Part shown: positions 1 through 5,431 of the stretch, piece by piece
Layout of the letters: each line of letters begins with the position of its first letter
Position numbering within the stretch: the first letter of the stretch is position 1
DNA from: Phycisphaerales bacterium
GTDB lineage: Bacteria > Planctomycetota > Phycisphaerae > Phycisphaerales > UBA1924
Direction of reading: 5' to 3'
Assembly: GCA_007124345.1 (NCBI GenBank)
Contig: SLFH01000066.1
Coordinates: 1 to 6,710 of the forward strand
Length of the DNA stretch: 6,710 bases
Program-made: the position numbers and the translations under genes
Notes under the pieces: generated by a model
Seen by the model: the letters and a program-made list of their open reading frames with translations, nothing else
The model's database searches: none
Told to the model about the DNA's origin: nothing

Positions 1-884
1 TCTCCGGCGCGCCAGTTGAGCACAACGGTTCCCTTGAAGCGATCGTCCTGGCCGACACCATCCGGGGCGAACCCGGAGTCGTCCAGCCGGAATCGGCTGC
101 GCATCCAGCTCAGACGCCCACCGACGGACCACCGCTCGGAGATGGTGTAGTTCAGCCCGGCGCCGACAAGATCCCCCGAAGCGGTGTCCAGCGAACCCAG
201 TCGCAGCCTCCACTGTTCGTCGATCTTCCAGTCGACGAGGACCACCGGCATCACGGCAACATCATCCTCGATCTGGCTGATGACCGACACGCCGAGTTGG
301 ACGGTGAGGTGATCGGAGTGCCGGTAACCGGCTCCGAACAACCCGCCGCCTGTGACCGAGTCGCTGAAGCCGGCCCCGTCCTCGCCCGCGAACCCGACGA
401 TGCCCCCTCCGAACAGATTCCATGTGTCGTCCAGCGCGTAGTTGGCGATGACGGAGGCCTGGCCGGTGAAGATGTGCTCCCAGGGCTTTTCGCCGTCGAA
501 CACCTCGGCTCGATCGAAGTCGTAACGGGCGTACCCGAACGATGTGCCGAAGGCGATGTTGATTCGATCCGCGACCGGGGCTGAGAACCCTAATCCGGTG
601 CCCGCACGCACGACGCTGAAATCACCGGCCCTGTCGATGCTGGTCCCGAACTGATATTCGCCGTTTGAGCGGAGGATGAAACGAATCCGCCTCGAGTCGT
701 CCTGCCCGGGCTCGGTGAGCGGGTAGAACGAGTAGTCCTCGCTCAAACCGATATCCAAGATGCCGGCGGAGTCATCGAGATGGCTCTGGGCAACGGACAC
801 GCTGGACATCAGAGCGACCGCCAGGAGGCAGGGCACCCCGTTCAACCGCGCGCGACCGGAGACCGCACACATTCGTTCAATCAT
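1..884 (-). CDS. Outer-membrane beta-barrel protein, C-terminus beyond window
   Basis: This frame is open from ATG at 884 to the window edge, giving 294 residues without a stop. It begins with a signal peptide: basic residues to about 13 (SGRARLNG), a hydrophobic core (CLLAVALMSSVSV) and a likely cleavage near VAQS at 31-34. The rest is low in cysteine and built of short alternating polar/hydrophobic strands with aromatic ends and Gly-rich turns, for example IRFILRSNGEYQFG, NIAFGTSFGYARYDF, LFGGGIVGFAG and SVGGRLSWMRSRFRL. This is the pattern of an outer-membrane barrel. The layout recalls the DUF6268-like barrels, but that family name is a guess. An in-frame TGA lies three codons before 884, so the start is 884 or Met5 at 872. 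The ribosome site is weak (AAGTGAG). The role could be porin-like or structural; substrate unknown. How much C-terminus is missing cannot be told. Confidence 0.75.
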   Translation of the reverse strand, partial: MIERMCAVSGRARLNGVPCLLAVALMSSVSVAQSHLDDSAGILDIGLSEDYSFYPLTEPGQDDSRRIRFILRSNGEYQFGTSIDRAGDFSVVRAGTGLGFSAPVADRINIAFGTSFGYARYDFDRAEVFDGEKPWEHIFTGQASVIANYALDDTWNLFGGGIVGFAGEDGAGFSDSVTGGGLFGAGYRHSDHLTVQLGVSVISQIEDDVAVMPVVLVDWKIDEQWRLRLGSLDTASGDLVGAGLNYTISERWSVGGRLSWMRSRFRLDDSGFAPDGVGQDDRFKGTVVLNWRAG

Positions 885-1070
885 GAGGACTCACTTCTGA
901 CATGGGGGGAGGGGGGAGGAGACACAGGAGATCTCGGTGCGGCCTTCCAGCCCAAGTTCGGACCTCTCCAAACGCGTTCATCATCGCGTCTTTCCGGGAC
1001 GGTCGGGAGCGGCCTCCTCGGCGTCACAACACCGATGGGGCGATCGCGGGGATGTCCGGATCCGGCACAA

Positions 1071-1195
1071 AGCCGTTCGGCACGGGATTCCTCCGCGAGG
1101 CCAGGACCGATCCGCCGTCTGAAAACAGGTCCGCCGGATATCTTGGGGAGTTCAGCGATTTGGCCGGTGAGCGCCGAACGGCTAGCCGCTCGGCG
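1071..1195 (-). promoter_or_regulatory. Candidate alternative-pairing RNA leader
   Basis: On the minus strand three segments compete. Arm A (1195 to 1184, CGCCGAGCGGCT) and arm B (1183 to 1172, AGCCGTTCGGCG) form a 10-pair stem with one G-U pair and a CUAG loop. Arm C (1081 to 1071, GCCGAACGGCT) is a perfect 11-base complement of arm B. A:B and B:C cannot form together, which is the geometry of attenuators and riboswitches. On the plus strand the same hairpin has an A-C mismatch where the minus transcript has G-U, so the fold suits RNA running toward the barrel gene. No U-tract follows either stem and the barrel start is nearly 190 bases further on, so how a switch would act is unclear. No known riboswitch class is recognised. 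Confidence 0.35.
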
Positions 1196-1235
1196 ACGAT
1201 CGGAATCAATGCGGATGCGGTGGCCACTATCAAAG

Positions 1236-1263
1236 AGTATAAGCGAATGTGAGCCTCCCGCAA
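1236..1263 (-). promoter_or_regulatory. Sigma70-like promoter candidate
   Basis: Reading the minus strand, TTGCGG (1263-1258) is followed after 16 bases by TATACT (1241-1236), five of six matches to the -10 consensus. Transcription would begin near 1229. It would run through the hairpin set toward the outer-membrane barrel gene with a leader of about 345 bases. A perfect 8-base palindrome GTGGCCAC at 1220-1227 sits at the predicted start and could be an operator. The AT-rich -10 stands out in otherwise GC-rich surroundings. No closer promoter for the barrel gene is evident. Confidence 0.4.
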
Positions 1264-1286
1264 ACTGGAACTCGGTCTTTCGAACA

Positions 1287-1649
1287 TTACTTTGCACTAT
1301 GGTCCCCGGCCCGGGCAACGGGCCCAACCGGATCGATCGGCGACCCGGCACGGAGTTTTCGATCGCCCCTGCCCGATGCGCCTTGTCGGCCATCTCTGTG
1401 GTCCCGCGATCGCGCGCAGCCTGCCTGTTCGGCATCCGGAAGCACGAGGTCCATGACCCGCCGCTCCCGTGGCGTGAGCAAAGCCATCGGGGCCCCGATC
1501 TCCACCATGACGTCCTGTTTCTCGCTCGCAAGACGGCGACGCTCCGGCTCGTTCAAAACCGCATCGAGCAGCCGCTTCGGATCGACAGGCTGACTCAGAA
1601 CCTCCCCGCGGTGGTGGTCGCGGCGCGGCCGTTCGGAGCCCAACTTCAT
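1287..1649 (-). pseudogene. Decayed FixJ/LuxR-type response regulator, C-terminal half
   Basis: The frame starting at 1649 encodes the end of a receiver domain and the linker (EVLSQPVDPKRLLDAV), then the first helix of a LuxR-type DNA-binding domain (LLTPRERRVMDLVL). The next part of the domain is out of frame. In the +1 frame, about 1435 to 1355, one reads MPNRQAARDRGTTEM and KAHRAGAIE, the expected recognition-helix block. The original frame then resumes with RKLRAGSPIDPVGPVARAG, the usual final helix, and stops at TAA (1287). The scars fit a net two-base loss at 1436-1439 and a one-base loss near GATCGAAAAC, together restoring frame. The recognition helix also reads EMADKAHR where the family has roughly EKTVKVHR. 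Nearly the whole receiver, with its phosphoacceptor Asp, is absent, and a TGA sits directly before Met1. As read, the product cannot be a working FixJ protein. Sequencing error is an alternative for the shifts, but not for the missing receiver. Confidence 0.7.
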
Positions 1650-1749
1650 TCAATCCACGCCGCCGCCCTCCACACCAATAGACTTCGTCCCGCCCGGCCC
1701 CTTCGATCGATGGTCGCGGACGTTTGTACAGATGGAGTGAAGTTCAGCG

Positions 1750-3450
1750 ATGGCGCCACCGTCAGCACACCAAACACCGGACACCGCAGCGCCGCCCCCC
1801 GTCGAGCCTTCCAGCCTTCCTCGCTTGCTCTCGCGGCTGACTCTTCGGCTGGGCGTCCCCGGGTTCCTGCTCGGGACCGTCTTCTTTGCGCTCTCGCTCA
1901 CGCCGTCGCTCGTGCCGCGGCCTTCGGCCGTTCAGGGCTTGCTCTCTGGCCTCTCCTTCGCGGCCGGATACGCCATAGGGATCGCGGGCCACTGGCTCTG
2001 GATCAACCTCCATCTTCCCACGACACCCCCGCGAATCACCCGGATCATCCAGCGTGTCGCCTTTGCGTTGTGCGTGCTCGTGGCCGCGATCTACCTCTGG
2101 CAGTCTGTCAACTGGCAGAACGCGGTCCGCGCGATCATGGGCATGGAGCCCGTCGATCGAGGTCTGCCCATCGTGCTCGGCCTGATTTCGATCGTGGTCT
2201 TCGTGCTGGTCCTCGGTCTGACCCGGCTCTTCTGGTGGGTGTTCCGACGACTCTCCCTCTTGCTGCGCCGGTTCATCCCCGCCCGGGTCTCGCACATCAT
2301 CGGCGTGGCCTTGACGGTCTGGATCTTCTGGTCCGTCATCGATGGCGTGCTGATCTCCACCCTGCTCCGCTTCGCGGATCGTTCGTTCCAGCAACTCGAC
2401 GCGCTTATCGACCCGGACCTGCCGGTGCCGACCGATCCCGTCCGGACCGGCAGCGAGGCGTCGCTGGTTCGCTGGGAGGACCTCGGCCGCACAGGCCGGG
2501 CGTTTGTCGCCGGTGGGCCGGACGCCGAGGAACTCGGCGCATTCTTCGGGCATGACACGCCCGCCCCGGTCCGTGTGTATGTCGGCATCAACGCCGCCGA
2601 GACGCCCGAGGCGCGTGCCCGACTCGCGCTTGAAGAACTGATCCGAGCCGGTGGGTTCGAGCGGTCTGTTCTCCTGCTCGTGACGCCCACCGGCACTGGC
2701 TGGGTTGACCCCGCCGCCCAGAACACCTTCGAGTATCTCCACCGAGGCGACACCGCCGCGGTCGCCGTCCAGTACTCCTATCTCAACAGCCCGCTCGTGC
2801 TTCTCACCCAGCCCGAGTATGGCGTGCAAACCGCCCGGGCTCTCTTCGCCGAGATCTACGGCCACTGGCGCACCCTGCCCGCGGACAGTCGCCCGCGTCT
2901 CTACCTCTTCGGGCTCAGCCTCGGTTCGATGAACTCCGACCTCTCTTTCGACCTGTTCGACATCATCGACGACCCGTTCCACGGCGTCCTCTGGAGCGGG
3001 CCGCCGTTCCGGAACCAGACTTGGGCCAGCGTCACCAGGGAGCGTGATGAGGGCTCACCCCATTGGCTCCCGACTTTCCGCAACGGGGCGGTGGTCCGTT
3101 TCATGAACCAGACCGCGGGACCGAGCATCGCCGGCGGCAGGTGGGGCGAATTCCGGATTCTCATTCTGCAGTACGCGAGCGATCCGATCACCTTCTTCAG
3201 CAGCGACATCGCCTGGCGTGAGCCCGACTGGATGCGTGAGCCTCGCGGCCCGGACGTTTCGCCCAGGCTGCGTTGGTACCCGGTGGTCACCATGTTCCAA
3301 CTCGCCGCCGATATGATCGTCGGCAACGCGCCGCCCGGCTTCGGGCACACCTACGCGGCCACCGACTACATCGACGCCTGGCTCGCTCTGACCGAGCCGG
3401 CGGGATGGACCGAGACCGAGATCCAACGCCTCCGCGACCGTTTCGAGTAG
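1750..3450 (+). CDS. Membrane alpha/beta-hydrolase, Abhydrolase_9 family
   Basis: This is a 566-residue membrane-anchored serine hydrolase. The N-terminal part has about five membrane spans, near residues 38-55, 63-87, 102-119, 139-163 and 182-205, matching the Abhydrolase_9_N region. The catalytic domain follows from about 272 (VRVYVGINAAETPEARARLA), with family blocks VTPTGTGWVDP (311-321), VAVQYSYLNSPL (338-349), and REPRGPDVSPRLRWYPVV (496-513). The likely nucleophile is Ser390 in FGLSLGS; the acid is probably Asp478 (QYASDPI) and the base His533 (GFGHTY). The family more often has GESLGS at the elbow, so Leu389 is a local variant. The natural substrate of this family is not established; an ester or amide in the envelope is inference. 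The start at 1750 has GGAG at 1734-1737, 12 bases upstream, somewhat far. The gene is divergent from the regulator remnant and convergent with the lipoprotein hydrolase. Confidence 0.88.
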   Translation: MAPPSAHQTPDTAAPPPVEPSSLPRLLSRLTLRLGVPGFLLGTVFFALSLTPSLVPRPSAVQGLLSGLSFAAGYAIGIAGHWLWINLHLPTTPPRITRIIQRVAFALCVLVAAIYLWQSVNWQNAVRAIMGMEPVDRGLPIVLGLISIVVFVLVLGLTRLFWWVFRRLSLLLRRFIPARVSHIIGVALTVWIFWSVIDGVLISTLLRFADRSFQQLDALIDPDLPVPTDPVRTGSEASLVRWEDLGRTGRAFVAGGPDAEELGAFFGHDTPAPVRVYVGINAAETPEARARLALEELIRAGGFERSVLLLVTPTGTGWVDPAAQNTFEYLHRGDTAAVAVQYSYLNSPLVLLTQPEYGVQTARALFAEIYGHWRTLPADSRPRLYLFGLSLGSMNSDLSFDLFDIIDDPFHGVLWSGPPFRNQTWASVTRERDEGSPHWLPTFRNGAVVRFMNQTAGPSIAGGRWGEFRILILQYASDPITFFSSDIAWREPDWMREPRGPDVSPRLRWYPVVTMFQLAADMIVGNAPPGFGHTYAATDYIDAWLALTEPAGWTETEIQRLRDRFE

Positions 3451-3772
3451 GTCGCTCCGCTCATGCGGCGCGGTCGTGGCGTCATCGCCGCCGCCGCATT
3501 GCTGGCGACGTCCGCTCGCTCCAGCGGGCCCGGCCCGCCGAGCTTGGTCGTTCGTCACTCAAGGCGTTGACGACATCAGCGAACCACGCCGATGTTGGTC
3601 GATCGTCCAATGACCGCTCTGAAGGACGGTGTTCGGGCCTGTGTGGATTGGTTCCGGGACCGCTGTGGCGTCGAGCGCAGGCCTTGACGAGGCTGGCAAC
3701 AAGCTTCGGCCCTTGATCCGACAAACCCGAAAACGACAGCGGCAAGTCTCCGTTTGTGTATACCCGCGTGGT
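3451..3772. other. Convergent intergenic gap
   Basis: No convincing gene lies between the two convergent hydrolase genes. A short frame at 3463-3570 (plus), beginning 12 bases after the upstream stop, encodes 35 residues. It starts like a secretion signal (MRRGRGVIAAAALLATSA) and then ends with no mature domain; it has no clear ribosome site and may be a remnant or chance. A GC-only hairpin, GCGGGC-CCG-GCCCGC, lies at 3524-3538 but has no T-run on either side. GCCCTTGA at 3709-3716 is repeated in inverted form at 3773-3780, over the stop codon of the minus-strand gene. No classical intrinsic terminator was found for either gene. Confidence 0.5.
3636..3683. repeat. Nested inverted repeat in the convergent gap
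   Basis: GGCCTGTG at 3636-3643 pairs with CGCAGGCC at 3676-3683 (eight pairs, one of them G-U in plus-strand RNA). The enclosed segment has a smaller stem, GGTTCCGGGACC at 3650-3661. The element lies about 90 bases beyond the stop of the minus-strand lipoprotein gene and about 190 beyond the stop of the plus-strand gene. It could protect or end transcripts, but there is no T-tract, and in GC-rich DNA such pairings can arise by chance. Confidence 0.3.
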
Positions 3773-5128
3773 TCAAGGGCGTTGCTCGGCCGCGCCCTCA
3801 GGAGTGACCGATTCTGGTGCGGCGTCTGATCCGGCGATTTGCGCGGTCCTAGCTCCGCCCAGCGGATAGCCCGGCTCGAGTCTCCAGACCCCATACTGAA
3901 TGCGACGGAGCGGGCGACCATACTCTGCGCCGATGCGCCGATCCTCCACCAAGATCAGGTAAAGATCCGAACTGACCTCGGGCGACTGGTGGAAGTAGCT
4001 GTGCCCGAGCCCGCGTGACCGACTGCGCACATCGACCAGTTCGATCTCCGGCGGTAGTGCCGAAACCGCACGGCGGGTCTCTTCATCGAGGCGGTCGATG
4101 TCCATGCGACCAAGCCGCGAGATTCCGTGGAACAGCCAGTTGGCAACCCCCAGCGCACGATCGCGAGACGAGAAGTAGACCGTTGTGGAAACCGGCGCCA
4201 TGTGGAGATACTCCGCGGCGATACGCTGCCCAACGACTTCCAGGTCAAGGTCGGGCGCTGCGAGAATGAGATGGCCCAGTTTGAGCGTCTCTCTCGTGGA
4301 CCGCCCCGCTGCACGCTCCTCGAGATTGATCTCGCGCAGTGCGGTGGTCAGCACATCCGTGCCGCGGCTGTGCGCGATCAGATTGAGCTGTCGTACATCC
4401 GGCGACGCGGCTATCTCACGCAGGGTTCTCCGTAGGTGCAGGACGCTGAACTCCCCGGACTCCCGGTCATGGGTGTACCCGAATAGCAGCGAGCCGCTTC
4501 CCGCCGGCCATGAATAGACGATCACAAGGCCGCGGCGGCCCGTCAGCTCGGCGAGTTCTGCGGCGGTCACGACCGCCGACTCGAACGGCACGTTGAATCC
4601 GTGGACAAAGACGGTGACCCGCCCCTCATCCTCGGGCAGCATCATCTTGGCGAGCAGTTCGTGCAACCGCTCGCGAGCGGCGGCGCTGACAGCCTCCCGC
4701 TCCGGGTCGGGCACAAGCGAGCCTTCGATCTCGACGAGCGGGATCGGCACCGATGCGTATCGTGCTACCTCTCTCACGCCCAGCAGCCGCGGCCGGCGCA
4801 AGCGGTCCCGTGCGGCGAGCTGGTCCCATGACTCGGCACCCATGTCGACCGTCCCCAAACCGACGGCTTTGGATGTCGAACGCCCCGAGGTGTAGTACGC
4901 AAAGCGTCTGTCGCTCGACTGGGCGGGTGTTCGGTCGGTGATGTAGATCACCTCCGCTTGCGCCGTTCGCCGCGATTCTGGCAGCAGTTCCAGCGGGCTC
5001 GGATCTAGCACTTGAAAGACAAGTGGCACCGGCAGAGACGGCGCGGCGCATCCTGAGAGGAAAAGCAGCAGAGCGAGCACGCCCGCTGCACCAGTTCTGC
5101 GGCGGCGGATCTGGGTGGTTGTTCTCAT
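3773..5128 (-). CDS. DUF900-family alpha/beta-hydrolase lipoprotein
   Basis: This is a 451-residue lipid-anchored serine hydrolase. The N-terminus is a lipoprotein signal: basic RRRR (8-11), hydrophobic core and lipobox LSGC, with Cys27 as the lipidated residue. The DUF900 hydrolase domain begins near 58 (AEVIYITDRTP), with FVHGFN (174-179) as the oxyanion-side motif. Ser254 in the nucleophile elbow AHSRGT, Asp293 or Asp295 in APDLDLE, and His376 in GLGHSYFHQSPEVSSDL complete a plausible triad. After about 420 the tail is Ala/Glu/Pro-rich and poorly structured. The product would act in the periplasm or on the outer membrane; its substrate is unknown and the ester/lipase role comes from the fold. 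The start at 5128 is well supported: AAGGAG (5142-5137) lies 8 bases upstream. The upstream ATG at 5135 is out of frame and too close to that site. The gene is divergent from the nucleoside transporter and convergent with the membrane hydrolase. Confidence 0.88.
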   Translation of the reverse strand: MRTTTQIRRRRTGAAGVLALLLFLSGCAAPSLPVPLVFQVLDPSPLELLPESRRTAQAEVIYITDRTPAQSSDRRFAYYTSGRSTSKAVGLGTVDMGAESWDQLAARDRLRRPRLLGVREVARYASVPIPLVEIEGSLVPDPEREAVSAAARERLHELLAKMMLPEDEGRVTVFVHGFNVPFESAVVTAAELAELTGRRGLVIVYSWPAGSGSLLFGYTHDRESGEFSVLHLRRTLREIAASPDVRQLNLIAHSRGTDVLTTALREINLEERAAGRSTRETLKLGHLILAAPDLDLEVVGQRIAAEYLHMAPVSTTVYFSSRDRALGVANWLFHGISRLGRMDIDRLDEETRRAVSALPPEIELVDVRSRSRGLGHSYFHQSPEVSSDLYLILVEDRRIGAEYGRPLRRIQYGVWRLEPGYPLGGARTAQIAGSDAAPESVTPEGAAEQRP

Positions 5129-5184
5129 GCCGCATTCTCCTTGGTCAAGCGGTCAGCGTCGCGACGCCGGCCCGCCCGGGTCGG

Positions 5185-5213
5185 AGTATCGGGGTTTCCT
5201 CGTTCGGCCGCAA
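5185..5213 (-). promoter_or_regulatory. Promoter candidate for the lipoprotein hydrolase
   Basis: On the minus strand TTGCGG (5213-5208) is followed after exactly 17 bases by GATACT (5190-5185), four of six matches at -10. Transcription would start near 5178, giving a leader of about 50 bases before ATG at 5128. The -35 hexamer is identical to that of the candidate upstream of the barrel gene at 1263-1258. Confidence 0.4.
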
Positions 5214-5234
5214 CCGTCCGCGTGATCGGAGCGT

Positions 5235-5269
5235 GGCGAGAACGCTCGCCGATCGGTCCCGCTGCAGCG
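5235..5269. promoter_or_regulatory. Cluster of three dyad symmetries, possible operators
   Basis: Three perfect dyads sit side by side: GGCGAG-AACG-CTCGCC (5235-5250), CCGATCGG (5249-5256) and CGCTGCAGCG (5260-5269). They lie just upstream of the -35 of the lipoprotein gene's promoter candidate and about 110 bases before the transporter's. That position suits a regulator controlling one or both genes. The three dyads differ in sequence, so they are not obviously repeats of one binding site. Confidence 0.3.
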
Positions 5270-5380
5270 ACGCGGATTTACACACTGCAGAATCCGGATT
5301 CTCGCCCCCCGTGGCATCGGGCTGGTGGGTGCCGTCGTGTTCGGGGCCGGACGTTCGCCTCGGGGTCGAGCGGGGGAGCG

Positions 5381-5409
5381 TTGACGCACGCGTCGCCGGG
5401 TCTCTTGTA
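5381..5409 (+). promoter_or_regulatory. Weak promoter candidate for the nucleoside transporter
   Basis: TTGACG at 5381-5386 matches five of six -35 positions. At the usual spacing the -10 region (about 5403-5413, around CTTGTAGCAT) is poor. A start near 5415 would leave a very short leader before ATG at 5432 and would still include the GGAGG ribosome site. The call rests mostly on the -35. Confidence 0.22.
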
Positions 5410-5431
5410 GCATGCCCGCTCGGAGGTGCGC

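Larger units (their letters stand above)
885..1286. other. Gene-free leader region upstream of the barrel gene
   Basis: No frame here gives a recognisable protein. Frames open on both strands look like arginine/serine/proline-rich shadow translations. Nearest the barrel gene is a purine tract at 904-921 (two runs of six G separated by single A), read as C/T on the barrel gene's mRNA. Further up are an inverted-repeat set at 1071-1195, a perfect 10-base palindrome CCGGATCCGG at 1056-1065, and a sigma70-like promoter candidate at 1236-1263. The stretch reads best as a long untranslated leader plus the decayed 3' flank of the broken regulator gene. Confidence 0.5.
5129..5431. other. Divergent intergenic promoter region
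   Basis: This 303-base gap separates the lipoprotein hydrolase gene (minus) from the nucleoside transporter gene (plus). Frames crossing it are Arg/Ser/Pro-rich and resemble nothing known. It contains a promoter candidate for each gene, a cluster of three dyads between them, and the ribosome sites AAGGAG (minus, 5142-5137) and GGAGG (plus, 5422-5426). Confidence 0.55.

Noticed and set aside
877..903. Eight-codon upstream frame (MSEVSPHD) whose stop overlaps the barrel start
   Set aside because: It is preceded by a C-rich tract without a ribosome site; overlap of such a short frame with the start can easily be chance.
1024..1287. Minus-strand 87-codon frame starting in a TAATG overlap with the regulator remnant's stop
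   Set aside because: The overlap looks like translational coupling, but there is no ribosome site, no recognisable domain, and the frame runs through the palindromic leader region.
780..2555. Long plus-strand open frame of 591 codons
   Set aside because: It overlaps the well-supported membrane hydrolase and the regulator remnant in another frame, and its product is Arg/Pro/Ser/His-rich with no domain. It is a GC-driven shadow.
1762..2982. Minus-strand open frame of 406 codons inside the membrane hydrolase gene
   Set aside because: It is antisense to clearly recognisable hydrolase motifs, and its highly charged Glu/Arg/Gly composition is typical of an antisense shadow.
3524..3538. GC hairpin as an intrinsic terminator
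   Set aside because: The stem is strong but only six pairs, and no T-run follows on either strand.
3740..3790. GGTTCAAG at about 3770-3777 as a tRNA T-loop
   Set aside because: No flanking stems, anticodon arm or acceptor stem could be built around it.
3482..3921. Minus-strand frames in the convergent gap as a transposase or integrase remnant
   Set aside because: No catalytic motif, terminal inverted repeat or target duplication was found; the translations look random.
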